Below, piece by piece: positions 22,397 through 36,400 of a DNA stretch of 64,000 bases. Location of the stretch: NCBI RefSeq assembly GCF_029227915.1, contig NC_079877.1:32949851-33013850 (forward strand), in the 5' to 3' direction. Each line of letters opens with the position of its first letter. Position 1 is the stretch's first letter. The notes beneath the pieces were generated by a model. It saw nothing but the letters and a program-made list of their open reading frames with translations, was not told the DNA's origin and ran no database searches. The DNA is from Hydractinia symbiolongicarpus. Lineage: Eukaryota; Cnidaria; Hydrozoa; Anthoathecata; Hydractiniidae. The translations under genes and the position numbers were made by a program.

Positions 22397-25300
22397 GCTT
22401 TGCCGTAAACCCCGGACACGGCCCGTATAGTCAAAAGAATACAAAGAAAGTACTCAGGGAGTAAACTCATTTCCCGAACGTTTTTTTAAATTTTTTTTTC
22501 ACCACTAGAACGCATGAGACTTGTAGTTTTCAAAAATGTTTTCATTTTTGATGAGACGCTTATTGAAAGAGGTTTATTCGCCGGCAAACGAAAACCCGCG
22601 ATTTCCCGTAAATCCCGGGCTTGGCCCGTATAGTCAAAAGTATACAAAGAAAGTACCCTATGAGTAAACTCATTTCCAGAACGATTTTTTAAATTATTTT
22701 TTCACCACTAAAACGCATAAGACTTGTAGTTTTTAGAAATGTTTTCATTTTTGATGAGAGGCTTATTGAAAGAGGTTTAATCGCCGGCAAACGAAAACCC
22801 GCGATTTCCCGTAAATCCCGGGCTTGGCCCGTATAGTCAAAAGTATACAAAGAAAGTACCCTGTGAGTAAACTCATTTCCAGAACGATTTTTTAAATTAT
22901 TTTTTCACCACTAAAACGCATAAGACTTGTAGTTTTTAGAAATGTTTTGACTTTTGATGAGACGCTTAATGAAAGTGGTTTAATCGCCGGCAAACGAAAA
23001 CCCGCGATTTCCCGTAATTTCCGGGTTTGGCCGGAATAGTCGAATGTATACAAAGAAAGTACCCTGTGAGTAAACTCATTTCCAAAACGATTTTTTAAAG
23101 TATCTTTTCACCACTAAAACGCATGAGACTTGTAGTTTTCAAAAATGTTTTCATTTTTGATGAGAGGCTTATTGAAAGAGGTTTAATCGCCGGCAAACGA
23201 AAACCCGCGATTTCACGTAAATCCCGGGCTTGGCCCGTATAGTCAAAAGTATACAAAGAAAGTACCCTGTGAGTAAACTCATTTCCAGAACGATTTTTTA
23301 AATTATTTTTTCACCACTAAAACGCATAAGACTTGTAGTTTTCAGAAATGTTTTGACTTTTGATGAGACGCTTAATGAAAGTGGTTTAATCGCCGGCAAA
23401 CGAAAACCCGCGATTTCCCGTAAATCCCGGGTTTGGCCGGTATAGTCGAATGTATACAAAGAAAGTACCCTGTGAGTAAACTCATTTCCAAAACGATTTT
23501 TTAAAGTATCTTTTCACCACTAAAAGCCATGAGACTTGTAGTTTTCAAAAATGTTTTCATTTTTGATGGGACGCTGAATAAAAGAAGTTTTATCGCCGGC
23601 ACACCAAAACCCGCGATTTCCCGTAAATCCCGGGTTTGGCCCGTATAGTCGAATGTATACAAAGAAAGTACCCTGTGAGTAAACTCATTTCCAAAACGAT
23701 TTTTTAAAGTATCTTTTCACCACTAAAACGCATGAGACTTGTAGTTTTCGAAAATGTTTTCATTTTTGATGGGACGCTGAATAAAAGAAGTTTAATCGCC
23801 GGCACACGAAAACCCGCGATTTCCCGTAAATCCCGGACTGGGCCCGTATAGTCAAAAGTATACAAATGAAGTACCCAGGGAGTAAACTCATTTCCCGAAC
23901 GATTTTTTAAATTATTTTTTCACCACTAAAATGCATGAGACTTGTAGTTTTCAAAAATGTTTTCATCTTTGATGAGACGCTTAATGAAAGAGGTTTAATC
24001 GCTTTGCCGTAAACCCCGGACACGGCCCGTATAGTCAAAAGAATACAAAGAAAGTACTCAGGGAGTAAACTCATTTCCCGAACGTTTTTTTAAATTTTTT
24101 TTTCACCACTAGAACGCATGAGACTTGTAGTTTTTAAAAATGTTTTCATTTTTGATGAGACGCTTATTGAAAGAGGTTTATTCGCCGGCAAACGAAAACC
24201 CGCGATTTCCCGTAAATCCCGGGCTTGGCCCGTATAGTCAAAAGTATACAAAGAAAGTACCCTGTGAGTAAACTCATTTCCAGAACGATTTTTTAAATTG
24301 TTTTTTCACCACTAAAACGCATAAGACTTGTAGTTTTCAGAAATGTTTTCATTTTTGATGAGAGGCTTATTGAAAGAGGTTTAATCGCCGGCAAACGAAA
24401 ACCCGCGATTTCCCGTAAATCCCGGGCTTGGCCCGTATAGTCAAAAGTATACAAAGAAAGTACCCTGTGTGTAAACTCATTTCCAGAACGATTTTTTAAA
24501 TTATTTTTTCACCACTAAAACGCATAAGACTTGTAGTTTTCAGAAATGTTTTGACTTTTGATGAGACGCTTAATGAAAGTGGTTTAATCGCCGGCAAACG
24601 AAAACCCGCGATTTCCCGTAAATCCCGGGTTTGGCCGGTATAGTCGAATGTATACAAAGAAAGTACCCTGTGAGTAAACTCATTTCCAAAACGATTTTTT
24701 AAAGTAGCTTTTCACCACTAAAACGCATGAGACTTGTAGTTTTCAAAAATGTTTTCATTTTTGATGAGAGGCTTATTGAAAGAGGTTTAATCGCCGGCAA
24801 ACGAAAACCCGCGATTTCACGTAAATCCCGGGCTTGGCCCGTATAGTCAAAAGTATACAAAGAAAGTACCCTGTGAGTAAACTTATTTCAAGAACGATTT
24901 TTTAAATTATTTTTTCACCACTAAAACGCATAAGACTTGTAGTTTTCAGAAATGTTTTGACTTTTGATGAGACGCTTAATGAAAGTGGTTTAATCGCCGG
25001 CAAACGAAAACCCGCGATTTCCCGTAAATCCCGGGTTTGGCCGGTATAGTCGAATGTATACAAAGAAAGTACCCTGTGAGTAAACTCATTTCCAAAACGA
25101 TTTTTTAAAGTATCTTTTCACCACTAAAAGCCATGAGACTTGTAGTTTTCAAAAATGTTTTCATTTTTGATGGGACGCTGAATAAAAGAAGTTTTATCGC
25201 CGGCACACGAAAACCCGCGATTTCCCGTAAATCCCGGGTTTGGCCCGTATAGTCGAATGTATACAAAGAAAGTACCCTGTGAGTAAACTAATTTCCAAAA

Positions 25301-25600
25301 CGATTTTCTAAAGTATCTTTTCACCACTAAAACGCATGAGACTTGTAGTTTTCGAAAATGTTTTCATTTTTGATGGGACGCTGAATAAAAGAAGTTTAAT
25401 AGCCGGCACACGAAAACCCGCGATTTCCCGTAGATCCCGGACTGAGCCCGTATAGTCGAATGTACACAAAAAAGTACCCAGGGTGTAAACTCATTTCCTG
25501 AACGATTTTTTAAATTTTTTTTTCACCACTAGAACGCATGACACTTGTAGTTTTAAAAAATGTTTTCATTTTTGAAGAGACGCTTATTGAAAGAGGTTTA
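22397..25600. repeat. 1604-bp HOR (eight monomers, one with the 20-bp deletion)
   Basis: The deleted GCTTTGCCG monomer occurs at 22397 and 24001. It is followed both times by GAATACAAAGAAAGTACTC and ACGTTTTTTTAAA, then by a TGAGAGGC monomer and a TTTTGACTTTTGATG monomer in the same order. The second unit fades near 25.4-25.6 kb into GTAGATCCC-type monomers. Confidence 0.85.
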
Positions 25601-26099
25601 ATCGCCGGCAAACGAAAACCCGCGATTTCCCGTAAATCCCGGGCTTGGCCCGTATTGTCAAAAGTATACAAAGAAAGTACCCTGTGAGTAAACTCATTTC
25701 CAGAACGATTTTTTAAATTATTTTTTCACCACTAAACGCATAAGACTTGTAGTTTTCAGAAATGTTTTCATTTTTGATGAGACGCTTAATGAAAGTGGTT
25801 TAATCGCCGGCAAACGAAAACCCGCGATTTCCCAAAAATCCCGGGTTTGGCCCGTATAGTCGAATGTATACAAAGAAAGTACCCTGTGATTAAACTCATT
25901 TCCAAAACGATTTTTTAAAGTATCTTTTCACCACTAAAACGCATGAGACTTGTAGTTTCCAAAAATGTTTTCATTTTTGATGAGACGCTGAATAAAAGAA
26001 GTTTAATTGCCGGCAAACGAAAACCCGCCATTTCCCGTAAACCCCGGACTCGGCCCGTATAGTCGAATGTATACAAAAAAGTACCCAGGGTGTAAACTC

Positions 26100-29000
26100 A
26101 TTTCCCGAACGATTTTTTAAATTTTTTTTTCACCACTAAAACGCATGAGACTTGTAGTTTTCAAAAATGATTTCATTTTTGATGAGACGCATTAATGAAA
26201 GTGGTTTAATCGCCGGCAAACAAAAACCCGCTATTTCCCGTAAATCCCGGCTTTGGCCCGTATAGTCAAATGTATACAAAGAAAGTACCCAGGGAGTAAA
26301 CTCATTTCCAGAACGATTTTTTAAATTATTTTTTCACCACTAAAACGCATAAGACTGGTAGTTTTCGGAAATGTTTTTATTTTTGATGAGACGCCTAATG
26401 AAAGTGGTTTAATCGCCGGCAAACGAAAACCCGCGATTTCCTGAAAATCCCGGGTTTGGCCCGTATAGTCGAATGTATGCAAAGAAAGTACCCTGTGACT
26501 AAACTCATTTCCAAAACGATTTTTTAAAGTATCTCTTCACCACTAAAACGCATAAGACTTGTAGTTTTCAAAAATGTTTTCATTTTTGATGAGACGCTGA
26601 ATAAAAAAAGTTTAATTGCCGGCAAACGAAAACCCGCCATTTCCTGTAAACCCCGGACTCGGCCCGTATAGTCAAAAGTATACAAAGAAAGTACCCAGGG
26701 AGTAAACTCATTTCCCATGTATACAAAGAAAGTACCCTGTGAGTAAACTCATTTCCAAAACGATTTTTTAAAGTATCTTTTCACCACTAAAACGCATGAG
26801 ACTTGTAGTTTTCAAAAATGTTTTCATTTTTGATGGGAGGCTAAATAAAAGAAGTTTATTCGCCGGCACACGAAAACCCGCGATTTCCCGTAGATCCCGG
26901 ACTGGGCCCGTATAGTCGAATGTATACAAAAAAGTACCCAGTGTGTAAACTCATTTCCTGAACGATTTTTTAAATTTTCTTTTCACCACTAAAACGCATG
27001 AGACTTGTAGTTTTCAAAAATGGTTTCATTTTTGATGAGACGCTTAATGAAAGAGGTTTAATCGCCGGCAAACGAAAACCCGCAATTTCCCGTAAATCCC
27101 AGGCTTGGCCCGTATAGTCAAAAGTATACAAAGAAAGTACCCTGTGAGTAAACTCATTTCCAGAACGATTATTTAAATTATTTTTTCACCACTAAAAGGC
27201 ATGAGACTTGTAGTTTTCAAAAATGTTTTCATTTCTGATGAGACGCTGAATAAAAGAAATTTAATTGCCGGCAAACGAATACCCGCCATTTCCCGTAAAC
27301 CCCGGACTCGGCCCGTATAGTCAAAAGTATACAAAGAAAGTACCCAGGGTGTAAACTCATTTCCCGATCGATTTTTTAAATTTTCTTTTCACCACTAGAA
27401 CGCATGACACTTGTAGTTTTCAAAAATGTTTTCATTTTTGATGAGACGCTTATTGAAAGAGGTATAATCGCCGGCAAACGAAAACCCGCGATTTCCCGTA
27501 AATCCCGGGCTTGGCCCGTATAGTCAAAAGTATACAAAGAAAGTACCCTGTGAGTAAACTCATTTCCAGAACGATTTTTTAAATTATTTTTTCACCACTA
27601 AAACGCATAAGACTTGTAGTTTTCAGAAATGTTTTCATTCTTGATGAGACGCATTAATGAAAGTGGTTTAATCGCCGGCAAACAAAAACCCGCTATTTCC
27701 CGTAAATCCCGGCTTTGGCCCGTATAGTCGAATGTATACAAAGAAAGTACCCAGGGAGTAAACTCATTTCCAAAACGATTTTTTAAAGTATCTTTTCACC
27801 ACTAAAACGCATGAGACTAGTAGTTTTCAAAAATGTTTTCATTTTTGATGAAACGCTGAATAAAAGAAGTTTAATTGCCGGCAAACGAAAACCCGCCATT
27901 TCCCGTAAACCCTGGACTCGGCCCGTATAGTCAAAAGAATACAAAGAAAGTACCCAGGGTGTAAACTCATTTCCCGAACGATTTTTTAAATTTTCTTTTC
28001 ACCACTAGAACGCATGACACTTGTAGTTTTCAAAAATGTTTTCATTTTTGATGAGACGCTTATTGAAAGAGGTTTAATCGCCGGCAAACGAAAACCCGCG
28101 ATTTCCCGTAAATCCCGGGCTTGGCCCGTATAGTCAAAAGTATACAAAGAATGTACCCTGTGAGTACACTCATTTCCAGAACGATTTTTTAAATTATTTT
28201 TTCACCACTAAAACGCACAAGACTTGTAGTTTTCAGAAATGTTTTCATTCTTGATGAGACGCATTAATGAAAGTGGTTTAATCGCTGGCAAACAAAAACC
28301 CGCTATTTCCCGTAAATCCCGGCTTTGGCCCGTATAGTCGAATGTATACAAAGAAAGTACCCAGGGAGTAAACTCATTTCCAAAACGATTTTTTAAAGTA
28401 TCTTTTCACCACTAAAACGCATGAGACTAGTAGTTTTCAAAAATGTTTTCATTTTTGATGAAACGCTGAATAAAAGAAGTTTAATTGCCGGCAAACGAAA
28501 ACCCGCCATTCCCGTAAACCCCGGACTCGGCCCGTATAGTCAAAAGTATACAAAGAAAGTACCCAGGGTGTAAACTCATTTCCCGAACGATTTTTTATAT
28601 TTTTTTTTTTCACCACTAGAACGCATGAAGCTTGTAGTTTTCAAAAATGTTTTCATTTTTGATGAGACGTTTATTGAAAGAGGTTTAATCGCCGGCAAAC
28701 GAAAACCCGCGATTTCCCGTAAATCCCGGGCTTGGCCCGTATAGTCGAATGTATACAAAGAAAGTACCCAGGGAGTAAACTCATTTCCAAAACGATTTTT
28801 TAAAGTATCTTTTCACCACTAAAACGCATGAGACTAGTAGTTTTCAAAAATGTTTTCATTTTTGATGAAACGCTGAATAAAAGAAGTTTAATTGCCGGCA
28901 AACGAAAACCCGCCATTTCCCGTAAACCCCGGACTCGGCCCGTATAGTCAAAAGTATACAAAGAAAGTACCCAGGGTGTAAACTCATTTCCCGAACGATT

Positions 29001-32000
29001 TTTTAAATTTTTTTTTTCACCACTAGAACGCATGAAGCTTGTAGTTTTCAAAAATGTTTTCATTTTTGATGAGACGTTTATTGAAAGAGGTTTAATCGCC
29101 GGCAAACGAAAACCCGCGATTTCCCGTAAATCCCGGGCTTGGCCCGTATAGTCAAAAGTATACAAAGAAAGTACCCTGTGAGTAAACTCATTTCCAGAAC
29201 GATTTTTTAAATTATTTTTTCATCACTAAAACGCATAAGACTTGTAGTTTTCAGAAATGTTTTCATTCTTGATGAGACGCATTAATGAAAGTGGTTTAAT
29301 CGCTGGCAAACAAAAACCCGCTATTTCCCGTAAATCCCGGCTTTGGCCCGTATAGTCGAATGTATACAAAGAAAGTACCCAGGGAGTAAACTCATTTCCA
29401 AAACGATTTTTTAAAGTATCTTTTCACCACTAAAACGCATGAGACTAGTAGTTTTCAAAAATGTTTTTATTTTTGATGAAACAGTGAATAAAAGAAGTTT
29501 AATTGCCGGCAAACGAAAACCCGCCATTTCCCGTAAACCCCGGACTCGGCCCGTATAGTCAAAAGTATACAAAGAAAGTACCCAGGGTGTAAACTCATTT
29601 CCCGAACGATTTTTTAATTTTTTTTTTTCACCACTAGAACGCATGAAGCTTGTAGTTTTCAAAAATGTTTTCATTTTTGATGAGACGTTTATTGAAAGAG
29701 GTTTAATCGCCGGCAAACGAAAACCCGCGATTTCCCGTAAATCCCGGGCTTGGCCCGTATAGTCAAAAGTATACAAAGAAAGTACCCTGTGAGTAAACTC
29801 ATTTCCAGAACGATTTTTTAAATTATTTTTTCACCACTAAAACGCATAAGACTTGTAGTTTTCAGAAATGTTTTCATTCTTGATGAGACGCATTAATGAA
29901 AAGGTTTAATCGCCGGCAAACAAAAACCCGCTATTTCCCGTAAATCCCGGCTTTGGCCCGTATAGTCGAATGTATACAAAGAAAGTACCCAGGGAGTAAA
30001 CTCATTTCCAAAACGATTTTTTAAAGTATCTTTTCACCACTAAAACGCATGAGACTTGTAGTTTTCAAAAATGTTTTCATTTTTGATGAGACGCTGAATA
30101 AAAGAAGTTTAATTGCCGGCAAACGAAAACCCGTCATTTCCCGTAAACCCCGGTCTCAGCCCGTATAGTCAAAAGTATACAAAGAAAGTACCCAGGGTGT
30201 AAACTCATTTCCCGAACGATTTTTTAAATTTTTTTTTCACCACTAGAACGCATGACACTTGTAGTTTTCAAAAATGTTTTCATTTTTGATGAGACGTTTA
30301 TTGAAAGAGGTTTAATCGCCGGCAAACGAAAACCCGCGATTTCCCTAAATCCCGGGCTTGGCCCGTATAGTCAAAAGTATACAAAGAAAGTACCCTTTGA
30401 GTAAACTCATTTCCAGAACGATTTTTTAAATTATTTTTTCACCACTTAAACGCAAAAGACTTGTAGTTTTCAGAAATGTTTTCATTTTTGATGAGACGCA
30501 TTAATGAAAGTGGTTTAATCGCTGGCAAACAAAAACCCGCTATTTCCCGTAAATCCCGGCTTTGGCCCGTATAGTCGAATGTATACAAAGAAAGTACCCA
30601 GGGAGTAAACTCATTTCCAAAACGATTTTTTAAAGTATCTTTTCACCACTAAAACGCATGAGACTAGTAGTTTTCAAAAATGTTTTCATTTTTGATGAAA
30701 CGCTGAATAAAAGAAGTTTAATTGCCGGCAAACGAAAACCCGCCATTCCCGTAAACCCCGGACTCGGCCCGTATAGTCAAAAGTATACAAAGAAAGTACC
30801 CAGGGTGTAAACTCATTTCCCGAACGATTTTTTAAATTTTTTTTTTCACCACTAGAACGCATGAAGCTTGTAGTTTTCAAAAATGTTTTCATTTTTGATG
30901 AGACGTTTATTGAAAGAGGTTTAATCGCCGGCAAACGAAAACCCGCGATTTCCCGTAAATCCCGTGCTTGGCCCGTATAGTCAAAAGTATACAAAGAAAG
31001 TACCCTGTGAGTAAACTCATTTCCAGAACGATTTTTTAAATTATTTTTTCACCACTAAAACGCATAAGACTTGTAGTTTTCAGAAATGTTTTCATTCTTG
31101 ATGAGACGCATTAATGAAAGTGGTTTAATCGCTGGCAAACAAAAACCCGCTATTTCCCGTAAATCCCGGCTTTGGCCCGTATAGTCGAATGTATACAAAG
31201 AAAGTACCCAGGGAGTAAACTCATTTCCAAAACGATTTTTTAAAGTATCTTTTCACCACTAAAACGCATGAGAATAGTAGTTTTCAAAAATGTTTTCATT
31301 TTTGATGAAACGCTGAATAAAAGAAGTTTAATTGCCGGCAAACGAAAACCCGCCATTTCCCGTAAACCCCGGACTCGGCCCGTATAGTCAAAAGTATACA
31401 AAGAAAGTACCCAGGGTGTAAACTCATTTCCCGAACGATTTTTTAAATTTTTTTTTTCACCACTAGAACGCATGAAGCTTGTAGTTTTCAAAAATGTTTT
31501 CATTTTTGATGAGACGTTTATTGAAAGAGGTTTAATCGCCGGCAAACGAAAACCCGCGATTTCCCGTAAATCCCGGGCTTGGCCCGTATAGTCAAAAGTA
31601 TACAAAGAAAGTACCCTGTGAGTAAACTCATTTCCAGAACGATTTTTTAAATTATTTTTTCACCACTAAAACGCATAAGACTTGTAGTTTTCAGAAATGT
31701 TTTCATTCTTGATGAGACGCATTAATGAAAAGGTTTAATCGCCGGCAAACAAAAACCCGCTATTTCCCGTAAATCCCGGCTTTGGCCCGTATAGTCGAAT
31801 GTATACAAAGAAAGTACCCAGGGAGTAAACTCATTTCCAAAACGATTTTTTAAAGTATCTTTTCACCACTAAAACGCATGAGACTTGTAGTTTTCAAAAA
31901 TGTTTTCATTTTTGATGAGACGCTGAATAAAAGAAGTTTAATTGCCGGCAAACGAAAACCCGTCATTTCCCGTAAACCCCGGTCTCAGCCCGTATAGTCA

Positions 32001-33470
32001 AAAGTATACAAAGAAAGTACCCAGGGTGTAAACTCATTTCCCGAACGATTTTTTAAATTTTTTTTTCACCACTAGAACGCATGACACTTGTAGTTTTCAA
32101 AAATGTTTTCATTTTTGATGAGACGTTTATTGAAAGAGGTTTAATCGCCGGCAAACGAAAACCCGCGATTTCCCTAAATCCCGGGCTTGGCCCGTATAGT
32201 CAAAAGTATACAAAGAAAGTACCCTTTGAGTAAACTCATTTCCAGAACGATTTTTTAAATTACTTTTTCACCACTTAAACGCAAAAGACTTGTAGTTTTC
32301 AGAAATGTTTTCATTTTTGATGAGACGCTTAATGAAAGTGGTTTAATCGCTGGCAAACGAAAACCCGCGATTTCCCGTATATCCCGGGTTTGGCCCGTAT
32401 AGTCGAATGTATACAAAGAAAGTACCCTGTGAGTAAACTCATTTCCAAAACGATTTTTTAAAGTATCTTTTCACCACTAAAACGCATGAGACTTGTAGTT
32501 TTCAAAAATATTTTCATTTTTGATGAGACGCTGAATAAAAGAAGTTTATTTGCCGGCAGACGAAAACCCGCCATTTCCCGTAAACCCCGGACTCGGCCCG
32601 TATAGTCAAAAGTATACAAAGAAAGTACCCTGTGAGTAAACTCATTTCCAAAACGATTTTTTAAATTAATTTTTCACCACTAAAACGCATAAGACTTGTA
32701 GTTTTCAGAAATGTTTTCATTCTTGATGAGACGCATTAATGAAAAGGTTTAATCGCCGGCAAACAAAAACCCGCTATTTCCCGTAAATCCCGGCTTTGAC
32801 CCGTATAGTCGAATGTATACAAAGAAAGTACCCAGGGAGTAAACTCATTTCCAAAACGATTTTTTAAAGTATCTTTTCACCACCAAAACGCATGAGACTT
32901 GTAGTTTTCAAAAATGTTTTCATTTTTGATGAGACGCTGAATAAAAGAAGTTTAATTGCCGGCAAACGAAAACCCGCCATTTCCCGTAAACCCCGGACTC
33001 GGCCTGTATAGTCAAAAGTATACAAAGAAAGTACCCAGGGTGTAAACTCATTTCCCGAACGATTTTTTAAAATTTTTTTTCACCACTAGAACGCATGACA
33101 CTTGTAGTTTTCAAAAATGTTTTTATTTTTGATGAGACGTTTATTGAAAGAGGTTTAATCGCCGGCAAACGAAAACCCGCGATTTCCCTAAATCCCGGGC
33201 TTGGCCCGTATAGTCAAAAGTATACAAAGAAAGTACCCTGTGAGTAAACTCATTTCCAGAACGATTTTTTGAATTATTTTTTCACCACTTAAACGCATAA
33301 GACTTGTAGTTTTCAGAAATGTTTTCATTTTTGATGAGACGCTTAATGAAAGTGGTTTAATCGCTGGCAAACGAAAACCCGCGATTTCCCGTATATCCCG
33401 GGTTTGGCCCGTATAGTCGAATGTATACAAAGAAAGTACCCTGTGAGTAAACTCATTTCCAAAACGATTT
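26100..33470. repeat. Satellite domain with 9-monomer (1829-bp) and 609-bp repeats
   Basis: Characterised by GACGCATTAATGAAA (an extra A/T pair in the variable block), CCCGGCTTTGGCCCG cores, CATGAAGCTTG starts (28626, 29034, 29643, 30861, 31470) and CCCGTCATTTCC...GGTCTCAGCC at 30131 and 31960 (1829 bp apart = 9 x 203 + 2). Intervals of about 408, 609 and 1218 bp show two-, three- and six-monomer steps. Variable poly-T tracts (7 to 11 T) let minus-strand frames run through two monomers (121 codons); these are not genes. Confidence 0.9.
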
Positions 33471-36400
33471 TTTAAAGTATCTTTTCACCACTAAAACGCA
33501 TGAGACTTGTAGTTTTCAAAAATATTTTCATTTTTGATGAGACGCTGAATAAAAGAAGTTTAATTGCCGGCAAACGAAAACCCGCCATTTCCCGTAAACC
33601 CCGGACTCGGCCCGTATAGTCAAAAGTATACAAAGAAAGTACCCAGGGAGTAAACTCATTTCCCATGTATACAAAGAAAGTACCCTGTGAGTAATCTCAC
33701 TTCCAAAAGGATTGTTTAAATTATCTTTTCACCACTAAAACGCATGAGACTTGTAGTTTTCAAAAATGTTTTCATTTTTGATAGGACGCTGGATAAAAAG
33801 AGTTTAATCGCCTGCACACGAAAACCCGCGATTTCCCGTAAATCCCGGACTGGGCCCGTATAGTCAAAAGTATACAAATGAAGTACCCAGGGAGTAAACT
33901 TATTTCCCGAACGATTTTTTAAATTATTTTTTCACCACTAAAACGCATGAGACTTGTAGTTTTCAAAAATGTTTTCATTTTTGATGAGACGCTTAATGAA
34001 TGAGGTTTAATCGCCGGCAAACGAAAACCCGCGATTTCACGTAAATCCCGGACTGGGCCCGTATAGTCGAATGTATACAAAGAAGGTACCCAGGGTGTAA
34101 ACTCATTTCCCGAACGATTTTTTAAATTTTTTTTTCACCACTAGAACGCATGAGACTTGTAGTTTTCAAAAATATTTTCATTTTTGATGAGACGCTTGTT
34201 GAAAGAGGTTTAATCGCCGGCAAACAAAAACCCGCGATTTCCCGTAAATCCCAGGCTTGGCCCGTATAGTAAAAAGTATACAAAGAAAGTACCCTGTGAG
34301 TAAACTCATTTCCAGAACGTTTATTTAAATTATTTTTTCACTACTAAAACGCATAAGACTTGTAGTTTTCAGAAATGTTTTCATTCTTGATGAGACGCTT
34401 AAAAAAAGTGGTTTAATCGCCGGCAACCGAAAACCCGCTATTTCCCGTAAATCCCGGCTTTGGCCCGTATAGTCGAATGTATACAAAGAAAGTACCCAGG
34501 GAGTAAACTCATTTCCAGAACGATTTTTTAAATTATTTTTTCACCACTAAAACGCATAAGACTTGTAGTTTTCAGAAATGTTTTCATTTTTGATGAGACG
34601 CCTAATGAAAGTGGTTTAATCGCCGGCAAACGAAAACCCGCGATTTCCCGAAAATCCCGGGTTTGGCCCGTATAGTTGAATGTATACAAAGAAAGTACCC
34701 TGTGAGTAAACTCATTTCCAAACCGATTTTTTAAAGTATCTTTTCACCACTAAAACGCATGAGACTTGTAGTTTTCAAAAATGTATTCATTTTTGATGAG
34801 ACGTTTAATGAAAGAGATTTAATCGCCGGCAAACGAAAACCCGCGATTTCACGTAAATCCGGGGCTTGGCCCGTTTAGTCAAAAGTATACAAAGAAAGTA
34901 CCCTGTGAGTAAACTCATTTCCAGAACGATTTTTTAAATTATTTTTTCACAACTAAAACGCATAAGACTTGTAGTTTTCAGAAATGTTTTCATTCTTGAT
35001 GAGACGCTTAATAAAAGTGGTTTAATCGCCGGCAAACGAAAACCCGCGAATTCCCGTAAATCCCGGCTTTGGCCCGTATAGTCGAATGTATACAAAGAAA
35101 GTACCCTGTGAGTAAACTCATTTCCAAAACGATTTTTTAAAGTATCTTTTCACCACTAAAACGCATGAGACTTGTAGTTTTCAAAAATGTTTTCATTTTT
35201 GATGAGACGCTGAATAAAAGAAGTTTAATTGCCGGCAAACGAAAACCCGCTATTTCCCGTAAATCCCGGCTTTGGCCCGTATAGTCGAATGTATACAAAG
35301 AAAGTACCCAGGGAGTAAACTCATTTCCAAAACGATTTTTTAAAGTATCTTTTCACCACTAAAACGCATGAGACTTGTAGTTTTCAAAAATATTTTCATT
35401 TTTGATGAGACGCTGAATAAAAGAAGTTTAATTGCCGGCAAACGAAAACCCACCATTTCCCGTAAACCCCGGACTCGGCCCGTATAGTCAAAAGTATACA
35501 AAGAAAGTACCCAGGGAGTAAACTCATTTCCCATGTATACAAAGAAAGTACCCTGTGAGTAAACTCACTTCCAAAAGGGTTGTTTAAATTATCTTTTCAC
35601 CACTAAAACGCATGAGACTTGTAGTTTTCAAAAATGTTTTCATTTTTGATAGGACGCTGAATAAAAGAAGTTTAATTGCCCGCAAACGAAAACCCGCCAT
35701 TTCCCGTAAACCACGGACTGGGCCCGTATAGTCGAATGTATACAAAGAAGGTACCCAGGGTGTAAACTCATTTCCCGAACGATTTTTTAAATTATTTTTT
35801 CACCACTAAAACGCATGAGACTTGTAGTTTTCAAAAATGTTTTCATTTTTGATGAGACGCTTAATGAAAGAGGTTTAATCGCCGGCAAACAAAAACCCGC
35901 GATTTCACGTAAATCCCGGGCTTGGCCCGTATAGTCGAATGTATACAAAGAAAGTACCCTGTGAATAAACTCATTTCCAAAACGATTTTTTAAAGTATCT
36001 TTTCACCACTAAAACGCATGAGACTTGTAGTTTTCAAAAATGTTTTCATTTTTGATGAGACGCTGAATAAAAGAAGTTTAATTGCCGGCAAACGAAAACC
36101 CGCTATTTCCCGTAAATCCCGGCTTTGGCCCGTATAGTCGAATGTATACAAAGAAAGTACCCAGGGAGTAAACTCATTTCCAAAACGATTTTTTAAAGTA
36201 TCTTTTCACCACTAAAACGCATGAGACTTGTAGTTTTCAAAAATATTTTCATTTTTGATGAGACGCTGAATAAAAGAACTTTAATTGCCGGCAAACGAAA
36301 ACCCGCCATTTCCCGTAAACCCCGGACTCGGCCCGTATAGTCAAAAGTATACAAAGAAAGTACGCAGGGAGTAAACTCATTTCCCATGTATACAAAGAAA

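Larger units (their letters stand above)
13673..26100. repeat. Satellite domain without 41-bp duplications (5- to 8-monomer HORs)
   Basis: About 61 monomers. None carries the 41-bp extra segment found on either side (junctions at 7817 and 26718). Typical variants are CATGGCACTTG starts, GGCACACG, CCCGTAGATCCCGGACTGGGCC and TTCTCG...GGCTCG. The TTTCTCGTAAATCCCGGGTTTGGCTCG marker lies at about 14511, 15524, 16740, 18363 and 19783, giving intervals of 5, 6, 8 and 7 monomers, so the same backbone unit has gained or lost single monomers. No gene is seen; open frames at 17570, 19193, 20410 and 21628 are satellite translations. Confidence 0.94.
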
